Shown: piece by piece, positions 43,057-52,188 of the stretch
How the letters are laid out: each line of letters starts with the position of its first letter
Numbering within the stretch: position 1 is the stretch's first letter
Source: an uncultured Lachnospiraceae bacterium
Lineage (GTDB): Bacteria; Bacillota; Clostridia; Lachnospirales; Lachnospiraceae
DNA: 64,000 nucleotides
Assembly (NCBI GenBank): GCA_910577675.1
Contig: CAJTOR010000007.1
Coordinates: 6,043-70,042 of the forward strand
Direction: 5' to 3'
Position numbers and translations under genes: made by a program
The notes under the pieces: model-generated
Databases searched by the model: none
What the model saw: the letters and a program-made list of their open reading frames with translations, nothing else
What the model was told of the DNA's origin: nothing

Positions 43057-44091
43057 CTAGATCCCCCCTTTCCTGAATATCGCATAGAAGGAGTACATTG
43101 TGCAGGCAACCACGCAGCCAACGCAGATATTAAGCGGAAGGATCAGCCCGCTGCTTATAATATCGCCCGCATTCCCGAGAGGGATACCACTCTCCAGATG
43201 GTTTGCACCGCAGAAAAACGAATAGCATTTTGCCACCGAATAAAAAAGCAGCGCAAAAAGTGATACGGCGGAAAATGTCCTGTAGGTAAAAAAGCGCTCC
43301 GTCTTCTTAAACCCGAACGCATTTAAATATAAGATCAGCCCCGCTCCGATTATGGCACCCCCGGAAAACCCGCCACCCGGCGATATATGACCATTTAAGA
43401 TCACATAAATTCCAAACAGGATAATAACAGGAACCAGGATAAATGCCGATTTTTGTAATATTTTGTCATTTTTTGGTTCCAGTTTCCGGTCATCCTCCTC
43501 CGCTGCCAGCTCCTTGTGTACAAGCGAGCCATCCTTGCGATGGTCTATGCGCACAAGAATCAGCACGGTACATGCCGCAATAAAAAGCACATGGGATTCC
43601 CCGAGCGTATCAAAAGCGCGGTAATCAAGGATCATACCAGTCACAATATTGACCGCCCCTGTTTCCTCCTGCCCTTTTTCAATGTAGCGCCCCGGTACTT
43701 CCCCACTGTTTGCGGGCGTGTCCGGCGAACCAAATTCCGGCATGTTGGCTACCGTTATCAGAAGCACAGCAATCACTAACATACAGATGCCAAAGGCGAT
43801 GATGCGGTAAATCTTCCCAAACAACTGCATCCCCCTTGTTTTCGACCAGGTTTCATACTGATCCATCATATGCGAGAGATCGGAAAGACTGCGCTCGCGC
43901 TTTCTGTGGTAGAGATCGGCATGTACTGCCTCCCTCTCGCCTGCTGCTTTTGCAAGGCGCAGATTCTTTTCCATATCCTCCTGCTGCCCATCCTTTTCCT
44001 TTTCACTTTCCCCCTCTTTTGTTTCCCCGTCAATAAAACGCACAAACCGCATCCATGCGCCGTTCTCATAATTTTCCCTTACCCTGCTCAT
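43057..44091 (-). CDS. mnhB: MbhE-MnhB fusion antiporter subunit with charged N-terminal extension
   Basis: Protein of 344 residues combining parts that are separate genes in Mbh clusters. Residues 1-85 are charged and cytoplasmic with no known domain. A transmembrane helix and a MbhE-like periplasmic part (about 95-165, with PEFGSP, YIEKGQEETGAVN and DYRAFDTLGE) follow. The C-terminal MnhB domain (about 210-344) has GHISPGGGFSGGAI. It overlaps the previous gene by four bases (ATGA), which indicates coupling. Confidence 0.85.
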   Translation of the reverse strand: MSRVRENYENGAWMRFVRFIDGETKEGESEKEKDGQQEDMEKNLRLAKAAGEREAVHADLYHRKRERSLSDLSHMMDQYETWSKTRGMQLFGKIYRIIAFGICMLVIAVLLITVANMPEFGSPDTPANSGEVPGRYIEKGQEETGAVNIVTGMILDYRAFDTLGESHVLFIAACTVLILVRIDHRKDGSLVHKELAAEEDDRKLEPKNDKILQKSAFILVPVIILFGIYVILNGHISPGGGFSGGAIIGAGLILYLNAFGFKKTERFFTYRTFSAVSLFALLFYSVAKCYSFFCGANHLESGIPLGNAGDIISSGLILPLNICVGCVVACTMYSFYAIFRKGGI

Positions 44092-44375
44092 CCCTTTAGC
44101 TCCTCCCCCTTATTATTCTCCTCTTCGGGGGCACCCATCTCCTTGATTTCATGTATCTTTTTCAGGGTAACAAAAAACAGTATGCTTGTCACACCCGCTC
44201 CCACGGCCGCCTCCGTAATCGCAAGATCCGGGGACTCTAACAGAATCCAGATAATGCACATTACAAGGCTGTAAGACATATAGATCACCACTGAAGTTAA
44301 AAGGTTCTTGCTCCGGCTTGTCGCAAGGGCACACACAATAAGAAACAGCAGCAATATTATTTTAAAGAAGGACAT
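44088..44375 (-). CDS. DUF4040/MbhD-like antiporter subunit
   Basis: Small membrane protein of 95 residues with three helices and the MbhD/MrpA-C signature ESPDLAITEAAVGAG. In Mrp complexes this part is fused to MrpA; here it is free, as in Mbh hydrogenases. The start at 44375 follows GAGG by 9 bases; an ATG at 44381 is an alternative. It overlaps the end of the MnhG-like gene slightly. Confidence 0.85.
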   Translation of the reverse strand: MSFFKIILLLFLIVCALATSRSKNLLTSVVIYMSYSLVMCIIWILLESPDLAITEAAVGAGVTSILFFVTLKKIHEIKEMGAPEEENNKGEELKG

Positions 44376-44694
44376 CCTCATCCACCTCGCATTCCTGCCC
44401 GATCTGCTCCTTGTCAAGCGTGACTTCAAGCCGCGCAAGAAGGTGAGACGCAACCGGGCTCGCCATCCAGAGGAAACATACAATCACAAAAAGTTTTAGC
44501 GATGTAAAATTAAGACCGTTTAAAACCACCAGCCCAAGGATTACAAAAAAAATCCCCAAAGTGTCATTCAACGCGGCGGCATGCATGCGGTTAAGCACAT
44601 ATTTAAATTTCCAGGTGCCAAACACGGCGATACAGGAAACCGTAAGCCCCGCAAGGATGCAGGCTGCACCAATCAGGAAACGGAACCATCCCAT
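44362..44694 (-). CDS. mnhG: MnhG/MrpG subunit
   Basis: Small membrane subunit of 110 residues with three helices and the typical MrpG segment RMHAAALNDTLG near residue 37. The hydrophilic C-terminus is rich in acidic residues. Its ATG overlaps the stop of the MnhF-like gene by one base (TAATG), so it is translationally coupled. Confidence 0.9.
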   Translation of the reverse strand: MGWFRFLIGAACILAGLTVSCIAVFGTWKFKYVLNRMHAAALNDTLGIFFVILGLVVLNGLNFTSLKLFVIVCFLWMASPVASHLLARLEVTLDKEQIGQECEVDEDVLL

Positions 44695-45005
44695 TATTTT
44701 TCCTCCTTTTTATTCTTCTCTGCCTGGGTCTTCTCACGGTACACACCCATATAAACCTTGGCAACAACAACAACGGCGAGGAAACTAATCATCGCATAAA
44801 TCAACGCCACATCCGCCAGAAAAGCTTCTTCTAATTTTACGGTAAGCACCGCAATCCCCATCATTGTCATAGTGCCGATCATATTGACCGCCACAATCCG
44901 ATCCGCGATCCTTGGTCCTTTAACAGAGCGGACCAGGCAGAAAAAACAGAGGATGCCAAGCACTACTAAAACCACTGTCAAAAAACCGTCACAAAATTGT
45001 TCCAT
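44694..45005 (-). CDS. mnhF: MnhF/MrpF subunit
   Basis: Small membrane subunit of 103 residues with three helices and the MrpF motif GPRIADRIVAVN near residue 30. The start at 45005 is chosen from GGGGGAAGAGG just upstream; it lies inside the end of the MnhE-like gene (17-base overlap). Confidence 0.9.
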   Translation of the reverse strand: MEQFCDGFLTVVLVVLGILCFFCLVRSVKGPRIADRIVAVNMIGTMTMMGIAVLTVKLEEAFLADVALIYAMISFLAVVVVAKVYMGVYREKTQAEKNKKEEK

Positions 45006-45480
45006 CCTCTTCCCCCTTCCCGCCGCGCTCAAATTCTTTCAGTCTCCTTACAAACTCTGAATCCGACATTCCTTCCGCCAAATCTTTATCCAGACAGTGT
45101 ACAAGATATTCATCCCCCTCAAGCGTCACCGTGATCGTGCCCGGTGTGAGCGTGATGGAATCTGCAAGAACCGCGCGCAGGGTATCGCTTTTTAAATCAA
45201 CCCTGAATTTGACAAGCTTTGGCTCTATCTCATATTTCGGGGATAGAATAAGGCATATCACACTGTAATTGGCTTTGATAATCTCCGCTAAAAGCAGCAG
45301 CAGATAGGAAGCCCCTCGCAGGATATTCCGATATAGGTTAAACTCTTTTTTCAGACTGTAATCCATAAACTTGCAGATAAAACAGAATAAAAGGACGGCT
45401 ATCACCACCCCGATAGCAGCGATCTCCGCTGAAATCCTGCCGTTAAAAATAACCCATAAAACAAAAAAGAGCATGAACAT
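44989..45480 (-). CDS. mnhE: MnhE/MrpE subunit
   Basis: First gene of the antiporter operon, 163 residues. N-terminal helices are followed by a soluble domain with DSITLTPGTITV, the family signature, and HCLDKDL. MrpE is needed for assembly or stability of Mrp complexes. The ATG at 45480 lies 8 bases after AGGAGG; a TTG at 45486 is less likely. The promoter at 45522-45550 drives it. Confidence 0.9.
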   Translation of the reverse strand: MFMLFFVLWVIFNGRISAEIAAIGVVIAVLLFCFICKFMDYSLKKEFNLYRNILRGASYLLLLLAEIIKANYSVICLILSPKYEIEPKLVKFRVDLKSDTLRAVLADSITLTPGTITVTLEGDEYLVHCLDKDLAEGMSDSEFVRRLKEFERGGKGEEDGTIL

Positions 45481-45521
45481 CCGCAATCCCTCCTCTCCTT
45501 CGCCATTTTTTACGCCAATTC

Positions 45522-45550
45522 ATTTTAGCACTTTGCACCAGGCATGTCAA
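45522..45550 (-). promoter_or_regulatory. Promoter of the ten-gene antiporter operon
   Basis: Minus strand perfect TTGACA (45545-45550), 17-base spacer, TAAAAT (45522-45527), 40 bases before mnhE. Confidence 0.85.
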
Positions 45551-45661
45551 TCTATGGATTTTATCATTTTTACATTTTTTTAATATTTTCCTCAATTCTT
45601 TTGATATTTCAAAAAAATAAGACGGTATGGAAAAAATTCCCATCCCAAAGATAAAAAAAAG

Positions 45662-45692
45662 CGAATAAAAGATGGGCAAAGGGAGCATTCTC
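45662..45692 (+). promoter_or_regulatory. Possible sigma-G/sigma-F promoter of sigG
   Basis: CGAATA (45662-45667), an 18-base spacer and CATTCTC (45686-45692) resemble the sigma-G consensus (TGAATA, CATACTA). It lies 34 bases before the sigG start. SigG is known to be made under SigF and then by itself in Bacillus. Confidence 0.45.
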
Positions 45693-45726
45693 TTCTTAAC
45701 CGTAACGAAAGGACATGGTAACTGGT

Positions 45727-46527
45727 ATGGCATTGTATAAGGTTGAAATCTGCGGTGTAAATACCGCAAAGCTTCCATTGATTGACAACGACGAAAAGGA
45801 CGAATTATTCCGCCGGATTAAAAGCGGCGACGCGGGAGCCCGCGAATTATATATTGAGGGGAATTTGAGGCTGGTCCTAAGCATTATCCAGCGTTTTTCC
45901 AGCAGCAACGAGAATGTGGACGACCTGTTCCAGATCGGCTGCATTGGACTGATGAAAGCGATTGACAATTTTGATACCTCGCAGGGAGTACGTTTTTCCA
46001 CTTACGCCGTGCCGATGATAATCGGTGAAATCAGGCGCTACCTGAGGGACAACAATTCCATCCGAGTTTCACGCTCCCTGCGGGATAACGCCTACCGCGC
46101 AATCTATGCCAAGGAAGCCTTTATCCGCGAGAATAACCGCGAGCCAACTATCGAGGAGCTTTCCGCCGCATCCGGGATCGCAAAGGAAGATATTGTGAAT
46201 GCCATGGATGCCGTCCAGACCCCTGTTTCCCTCTATGAGCCGGTCTACTCGGAGGGCGGGGACGCACTCTATATTATGGATCAGGTCAGCGACAAAAAAA
46301 ACAGGGAGGAGAACTGGATCGAGGAGATTTCCTTAAAAGAAGCCATGAAACGGCTGCCCGAGCGCGAGAACAATATTATCCGCCTTCGCTATTTCCAGGG
46401 AAAAACCCAGATGGAAGTGGCGGAGGAGATCAATATTTCCCAGGCCCAGGTCAGCCGCCTTGAAAAGAATGCACTAAAAAATATGAAAAACTATCTCAGC
46501 GATCCCACTTCTCGCAAAGCGCATTAA
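45727..46527 (+). CDS. sigG: Sporulation sigma factor SigG
   Basis: RNA polymerase sigma factor for late forespore genes. The 266 residues start with the SigG-specific KVEICGV, then NLRLVLSIIQRF and DDLFQIGCIGLMKAIDNFD (region 2), VPMIIGEIRRYLRDN, and a region 4 helix-turn-helix with KTQMEVAEEINISQAQVSRLE. It shows the organism is a spore former or descends from one. The start at 45727 fits the family; an ATG at 45715 is in frame, and the GAAAGGA site fits neither ideally. Its 3' end overlaps the convergent nuclease gene by 32 bases. Confidence 0.95.
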   Translation: MALYKVEICGVNTAKLPLIDNDEKDELFRRIKSGDAGARELYIEGNLRLVLSIIQRFSSSNENVDDLFQIGCIGLMKAIDNFDTSQGVRFSTYAVPMIIGEIRRYLRDNNSIRVSRSLRDNAYRAIYAKEAFIRENNREPTIEELSAASGIAKEDIVNAMDAVQTPVSLYEPVYSEGGDALYIMDQVSDKKNREENWIEEISLKEAMKRLPERENNIIRLRYFQGKTQMEVAEEINISQAQVSRLEKNALKNMKNYLSDPTSRKAH

Positions 46528-48088
46528 TCTGGTCAGCAAATTTTGCCAGATCCTTGTTTGCGCCGTGCTCATTGTGGCGGATCACGGTAATCAGGCGCTG
46601 GCCGGCTGCCAGAAGCCTTGCAAATACACCGCCAGGCTGTTTTGATGCCCTCTCCACACGCACATGGCTGCCCTCGGTGATAAGCCCGCCATCGGCTAAG
46701 TCGTAAACCGAACCGGTATACGGTGCAATGGCGTTAAGGCAGTACTCATTGCGCAAAAGGGATGCAAAATTCTCGGTCACGGAATCCTCGCCATGCACCA
46801 CAAAGACCTTCTGCGGTTTCTTTGCAAAGGAATCCACCCAGCGAAGCAACCCGTCTTTATCCGCATGCCCGCTGATCCCGATAAATTTATCGATCTTTGC
46901 CTTGACCTCAATGGTTTCGCCAAAGAGCCTCACTTCCTTCGCACCCTCATATATGGCGCGCCCGAGTGTCCCGTTCGCCTGGTAGCCGACAAAGAGGATG
47001 GTCGATTCCGGCCGCCAGAGGTTGTGCTTTAAGTGGTGTTTGATACGCCCCGCCTCGCACATGCCCGAAGCGGAGATAATAACTTTTGGCTCCGGTTTAA
47101 AGTTAATCTCCTTTGATTCCTCCGCCGAAACGGCGATTTTTAATCCCGGGAAACGGATCGGGTTGATACCCTGGCGCACTAGGGAAAGCGCCTCCTCATC
47201 AAAACATGCCTCGACATTTTGCTGAAAAATATTGGTAGCTTCCACCGCAAGCGGGCTGTCAATATAGACCTCAAAATCCTCAAATCCCTCAACCAGGTTA
47301 TCCTGCTTTATCTGCCGGATAAAATATAGCATCTCCTGTGTCCTGCCCACCGCAAACGACGGGATCACAACATTTCCGCCGCGCTGGAAAGTCTGCTTTA
47401 TAATCTCGGCAAGCGCCGCAACATTATCCGCATTGCGGTCGTGCAGCCTGTCGCCGTAGGTCGATTCCATTATCACAATATCCGCATCATCAAGGTATTG
47501 CGGGTCTTTAATAATCGGCTGGTTGTAGTTTCCGATATCGCCGGAAAACGCGATCTTGCGTTTTAAGTCGCCCTCCTCAAGCCAGACCTCGATACTTGCA
47601 GAGCCAAGCAAATGGCCGACATCGACAAACCTGACCTTGATGCCATCGCAGATATTGATAACCCTCCCATAAGGGCAAGGGACAAAATGCTCCATAACCC
47701 CAACGGCATCTTTAAGTTCATAGAGCGGCACATACTCTTCTTTTCCGGCACGCTTCGCCTTGCGGTTATGCCACTCCGCCTCAAACATCTGGATATGCGC
47801 GCTGTCGCGCAGCATAATGTCACAAAGTTCCGTCGTCGCCTCCGTCGCATAGACACTCCCCCTGAAACCGTGTGCATACAGATATGGTATCAGACCGGAA
47901 TGGTCGATATGCGCATGGGAAAGAAAAATATAGTCGATATCCGACGGCGGAACCGGAAGTTCCGCGTTCTCATAGATATCCGCCCCCTGCTCCATCCCAC
48001 AGTCTAACAGAAAATTCTTCCCGCAGGCAGAAACAAAATGGCAGCTCCCCGTTACTTCATGATCCGCACCGATAAATCTTAATTGCAT
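46496..48088 (-). CDS. Metallo-beta-lactamase/beta-CASP RNA-processing exonuclease
   Basis: Protein of 530 residues with the zinc motif HAHIDHSG (His58, His60, Asp62, His63), GHLLGSASI, GDIGN and a beta-CASP domain with ESTYGDRLH, SFAVGRTQE and ISASGMCEAGR. Such YSH1/CPSF73-like bacterial enzymes cleave or degrade RNA. A C-terminal RMMBL-like segment contains ISGHADKDGLLRW. About 60 extra residues end the protein. It overlaps convergently with sigG, with no terminator between them. Confidence 0.9.
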   Translation of the reverse strand: MQLRFIGADHEVTGSCHFVSACGKNFLLDCGMEQGADIYENAELPVPPSDIDYIFLSHAHIDHSGLIPYLYAHGFRGSVYATEATTELCDIMLRDSAHIQMFEAEWHNRKAKRAGKEEYVPLYELKDAVGVMEHFVPCPYGRVINICDGIKVRFVDVGHLLGSASIEVWLEEGDLKRKIAFSGDIGNYNQPIIKDPQYLDDADIVIMESTYGDRLHDRNADNVAALAEIIKQTFQRGGNVVIPSFAVGRTQEMLYFIRQIKQDNLVEGFEDFEVYIDSPLAVEATNIFQQNVEACFDEEALSLVRQGINPIRFPGLKIAVSAEESKEINFKPEPKVIISASGMCEAGRIKHHLKHNLWRPESTILFVGYQANGTLGRAIYEGAKEVRLFGETIEVKAKIDKFIGISGHADKDGLLRWVDSFAKKPQKVFVVHGEDSVTENFASLLRNEYCLNAIAPYTGSVYDLADGGLITEGSHVRVERASKQPGGVFARLLAAGQRLITVIRHNEHGANKDLAKFADQINALCEKWDR

Positions 48089-48172
48089 AGAACCCCTCCT
48101 GACTTTTTTAATTTTTGCCTAATCCCCACTGGGTGAGCCCAATCTGCGATATGCCGCAAAGCCCCGCACCAC

Positions 48173-49888
48173 TCACTTGATTCCTTCCGCCATCAGGCCG
48201 ACCTGGCTTAAAATCTCCTCGCTGTCCACCGTCACACGGTTCCTGCCATGTTCCTTTGAAAAATACATGGCGGCATCCGCATGTTTTAAAATCTGGTTTT
48301 TATCAAGACAACATTCCGGATAACCGGTAACACCCACACTGACATGGATCACAACTAAGACTCCCTCGTACTCAAGCGACAGTCCGCCAATCCCCCGCCT
48401 GATTTCCTCGACATAGCGTGTGCACTCCTCCACCGTCTTTCCCGGAAAAGCAACTACAAACTCCTCCCCGCCATAGCGCGCGGCAAAACCGCCGTATTTT
48501 TTCGCCACCCCCCTCGCCTGGTTTGCCACCGAGCGGATAACCAGGTCACCGAAAAGATGCCCATAAGTATCGTTCACATTTTTAAAATGGTCGATATCCA
48601 TAAGCGCAAGCGAGAGCGGCATCCCGTTTTCCTCAGCATTATTTAAAAAGCGCTCGAGCGACACATTCAAATCGCCGCGGTTATGCAGTCCCGTCAGACC
48701 GTCATGGGTCGCCATATGCTGCATCTTTGCATACATTTCAGCATTGTCCAGAACCACCAAAAACTGCGACATGATCGTGTCGAAGAAAACCCTGTTCTCC
48801 GTAAAAAAACCTAGCTGGTCGTGAACTCCCAGAAAACCGCCGACCATCCGCCCTTCCCGCATAAGCGGAAGAATCAGGAGGGAACCTTCCTGGCGCTGCG
48901 GCAGAAAGCAATACCTTCCCACCTCCACCTCATTATCCGCGAACCCCTCCTTCTTAACAAGATATTTTTTCAGGCATCCATCCGATATTTTTTGAAGCAG
49001 ATAATCCTCCTCCTGCGTTGCAAGTTCAGATTGTACCATACAAATATCATCATCAAGTTCCGGCGGATTCTTGTATAATATAATCGCACAGCAATTTAAG
49101 GAAAGTTCCTGTTTTAGGGATTTTGTCATAATATCGAGCAGTTTCTCAATCTCAATCACCGACGTGATTGCCTTTAGAATCTCATTTTGCAGGTTCATTT
49201 CCGTGTTGACGCTGTTGATGCGGTTGTATGCAGCTTCAAGCTTGATTTTCTGGATGCCGAGCTCCTCGTTTGCGCGCTTCACCTTCTCCTGGTGCTCCTT
49301 TAACTCCTCATTGATCTCATTTACACTCTCCACCATGCGGCACTGCGCAAACAGCTTCCTCTCAAGCTTTCCCAGCTCATCAATCCCCAGGTTACAGATA
49401 AAAACACCCAGAATTATCGCACATGCAACAAGGATAAAGGAATCGAACACCTTCATCAGATCCGCATTTTTAAATAGGATGCTGACAATAAGGATAATAA
49501 TACCCGGCACACTGCAAATACCCACCGTAAGCGCCCTGGTAATGTTGTCACCATAGTCAAAAGAAAATATAAACTGCCAGAACAAAAGCAGAATCAAAAA
49601 TGCCCCCGTTACCTGGATCATCAAAAAATCATTAAAAAAAACCAGTATATACACAGCAATAAGTTCGACAGCACGCAAAACAAGCCACATTTGCTTGTAC
49701 TGATTCAATATCCCTGTTATAATAAGCAAATCAAATAAAACAAATACGGAACATATACAAAGCCAGACAATCCCGGTACCCCCGCGGTTACCAATAACTG
49801 CCGCAATCGAAAAGCCAAGCATCACCAAACTTAACAGGCCATTTACCCTTGAACTTTTCTTTTGCATTTCCGTCAAATCATTTCCCAT
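48173..49888 (-). CDS. Membrane diguanylate cyclase with GAF-like domain
   Basis: Makes cyclic di-GMP. Order of parts in about 571 residues: five or six N-terminal transmembrane helices (to about 180), a coiled coil (about 190-245), a GAF-like sensor (about 250-395) and a C-terminal GGDEF domain with the active site YGGEEFVVAF. The I-site RxxD is not obvious before the active site. The start at 49888 is preferred over 49927. It follows the FtsA-like gene by 42 bases. Confidence 0.88.
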   Translation of the reverse strand: MGNDLTEMQKKSSRVNGLLSLVMLGFSIAAVIGNRGGTGIVWLCICSVFVLFDLLIITGILNQYKQMWLVLRAVELIAVYILVFFNDFLMIQVTGAFLILLLFWQFIFSFDYGDNITRALTVGICSVPGIIILIVSILFKNADLMKVFDSFILVACAIILGVFICNLGIDELGKLERKLFAQCRMVESVNEINEELKEHQEKVKRANEELGIQKIKLEAAYNRINSVNTEMNLQNEILKAITSVIEIEKLLDIMTKSLKQELSLNCCAIILYKNPPELDDDICMVQSELATQEEDYLLQKISDGCLKKYLVKKEGFADNEVEVGRYCFLPQRQEGSLLILPLMREGRMVGGFLGVHDQLGFFTENRVFFDTIMSQFLVVLDNAEMYAKMQHMATHDGLTGLHNRGDLNVSLERFLNNAEENGMPLSLALMDIDHFKNVNDTYGHLFGDLVIRSVANQARGVAKKYGGFAARYGGEEFVVAFPGKTVEECTRYVEEIRRGIGGLSLEYEGVLVVIHVSVGVTGYPECCLDKNQILKHADAAMYFSKEHGRNRVTVDSEEILSQVGLMAEGIK

Positions 49889-49930
49889 ATGTAATCCCCA
49901 TCTCGGACAAAACATCCGGCACCGCAAGTA

Positions 49931-52111
49931 TTATTGCTCCCAGTAAAGTTCCACAAAATCCCCGTGCGCTATCCGCGTTGAAAAACCGGACGGGGCACCG
50001 TTGACTTTAATTACCACCCTGTTCCCGTGCGCGGTTGACACATCAAACTCGTAAAAATCGAGGATGTCAACCACACGGTACTCTCTCTTTCCCTTCAATA
50101 CAACCGGTGTGGAATTTACATTGATCTTTAAGTCACATTCCTGCACTGCAACCTCAGTTTCGGCAGATACGGGACTCCCATTTTCAGGAACATTCTCCTT
50201 CTCCTGTGCGGGCGTACCATCCCCTTCCACCGCCTGATTTAGCGTATCCTCCTCCTTTGCTTCTTCCTCAGGCTCCTGCTGCCCCTCTTCCGTCACTTCC
50301 CCCAAGTCCTCTTCCTGCCCAACACCCTGGAAAACATCCGCCTTTATAGACAGATCAAAATCCACACTGAATTTATCGTAAATCTTCTCATCCTCACCGG
50401 CGGGCATATGATTTACATAGATACCGTCCCGGTACATCACATCCATAAAATCAAGAAGCTGCCGCAGCGTATAAAAATCCTGTATCTCAAGTTTGTCCCC
50501 CGTCTTGATATCGTAGTATTCGGACACAAGCTCCCCGTTTGCCCTTGCAAACTTAGGACATACAATCGTCTTTTTATTCACTGTAAACTCGATTGATTTT
50601 TTGTACTCCGCCAGTTCCCCGACCATCATGTGGGCTGCTCCGCCCGCGGTGGACGCAACAATCTCAATCACATCGTTTGCCTCGATCGGTGTGTTGATAC
50701 CCGCAGGCCGCCCATTCAGCAAGATATTGGCTGCCTCGCCCTCCTCGCCGCGCACCATGCGCTTTTCTCCATTTACAAAAAATTCCAGTGCCGTCCCACG
50801 TTTCGGGAACAGCCCGTCATTCGGGAACCCCACCGCAAGCGCCGCATCGACGATGGTTAAGCGGCTGTTGTCATAGAGCTTGACCCGCAGGGAATTCACC
50901 TGGACAAAAATAAAATTGTTCTTCTGCTCATAATAATTCAGACAAATGCCAATCGGCGTGACCAGCATGGGATCTTTTTTCACGTCCTCCGGGAACGTGA
51001 CTGCGCCAAGCACTTCCTCTCCGCGCAGTGCCACGCGCTCCGCCGGAAGTTTCAGGCACTCCGCAAGCATCCGGACAAAATCCGGGAGTTTGCCGCCGCC
51101 GCCAACCACAAAGACCGCGCTCACCGACTTGCCGCCGTTCAGCTCAAGGATCTTTTTCGCGACAAGCTCCGTAATCTCGCCCACTTTCTCCTCCGTTTCG
51201 GCAAACACTTCCTCCGGTGTGGTCTGCGCCGCAATCCCCATGATATCTTTATAGTTTATTACCTTCCTGTGCATGGACGCTGCAATCTTGATTTCCTCCG
51301 CCGTCGCAAAATCCACCAGGTGCGCCTGCACAATCACATCCGTAACCGCATCCCCCGCCATCGGTATCATACCGTAGGCGACAATGGTTCCCTCCTTTGT
51401 AATACAGATATCGGAAGTCCCGGCTCCCACATCCACCAGCGCAATATTTAACAGGCGGAATTTCTCCGGGATCGCCACATTGATCGCCGCGATCGGCTCA
51501 AGCGTCAAATTGTCCACCTCAAGCCCCGCTTTCTCCGTCGCAGCATAGAGCCCGTCGATCACCTCCTGCGGCAGGAAAGTTGCCAGAATCTGGGCAGCAA
51601 TCCGGTTACCCTTATGCCCTTCCAGATTTGTAATCATATTATTATTTAAATAATAGTGTACAACTGTATAACCAACACAATAAAAACTTACATTCTCATC
51701 CTGCGTTTCCTTACGGATGACCTCGTAAGCTTTCTCGATACCAATCATTTCAAGCGAGTGTATGGTTTCCGCCGTAATCAGCTCATCCTGGAAATTCTCG
51801 TCGCCGAGCCTCTCCTCCACCTCCACCGTCACGGTTTTCAAAACCCTGCCCGCAGCGGCAATACACACCCCGGTAAGCTTGCGCCCAATCTGGTGCTCAA
51901 GCTCCATCTTTACTTCCGATATTGTCCCGGCCACTTTCGCGATATCGTGGATCTGCCCGTCCATCATCGCGCGTGTTTCATGGCAGCGCACACTCTGTGC
52001 CACCACCACAAAACTGTCCATATTCTGCTTATAGCCGACCGTCCCGACAATACTTCTTGTTCCTATATCAAGACCAAAAACCAACTGTTCCGGTAATTTT
52101 TCTTTATCCAT
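49931..52111 (-). CDS. FtsA-like actin-fold protein with repeated C-terminal modules
   Basis: ATPase-fold protein of 726 residues. The FtsA/PilM-type core has phosphate-1 DIGTRS (15-20), phosphate-2 DVGAGTSD (227-234) and the adenosine motif VVGGGGKLPDF (335-345). After about 400 come related modules: NGRPAGINTPIEANDVIEI (about 466-484), a weaker VNHMPAG (566-572), an acidic Glu/Gln linker (about 596-657), and VNGAPSGFSTRIAHGDFVEL (703-722). The repeats look like small beta-grasp units. FtsA itself is about 420 residues and has a membrane helix at the end, absent here. Cell-envelope or division role inferred. GGAGG lies 7 bases before the ATG. Confidence 0.8.
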   Translation of the reverse strand: MDKEKLPEQLVFGLDIGTRSIVGTVGYKQNMDSFVVVAQSVRCHETRAMMDGQIHDIAKVAGTISEVKMELEHQIGRKLTGVCIAAAGRVLKTVTVEVEERLGDENFQDELITAETIHSLEMIGIEKAYEVIRKETQDENVSFYCVGYTVVHYYLNNNMITNLEGHKGNRIAAQILATFLPQEVIDGLYAATEKAGLEVDNLTLEPIAAINVAIPEKFRLLNIALVDVGAGTSDICITKEGTIVAYGMIPMAGDAVTDVIVQAHLVDFATAEEIKIAASMHRKVINYKDIMGIAAQTTPEEVFAETEEKVGEITELVAKKILELNGGKSVSAVFVVGGGGKLPDFVRMLAECLKLPAERVALRGEEVLGAVTFPEDVKKDPMLVTPIGICLNYYEQKNNFIFVQVNSLRVKLYDNSRLTIVDAALAVGFPNDGLFPKRGTALEFFVNGEKRMVRGEEGEAANILLNGRPAGINTPIEANDVIEIVASTAGGAAHMMVGELAEYKKSIEFTVNKKTIVCPKFARANGELVSEYYDIKTGDKLEIQDFYTLRQLLDFMDVMYRDGIYVNHMPAGEDEKIYDKFSVDFDLSIKADVFQGVGQEEDLGEVTEEGQQEPEEEAKEEDTLNQAVEGDGTPAQEKENVPENGSPVSAETEVAVQECDLKINVNSTPVVLKGKREYRVVDILDFYEFDVSTAHGNRVVIKVNGAPSGFSTRIAHGDFVELYWEQ

Positions 52112-52188
52112 CCCGTGCCTCCAAGGATATTAATATAATCATCTTATCATAAATCGTGTATTATTTCTACTATTTTTCAGAAAAATTT

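Noticed and set aside
35928..45480. Complex I or energy-converting hydrogenase operon
   Set aside because: All genes are membrane-arm subunits; no iron-sulfur, quinone-site or [NiFe] subunit is present in the window.
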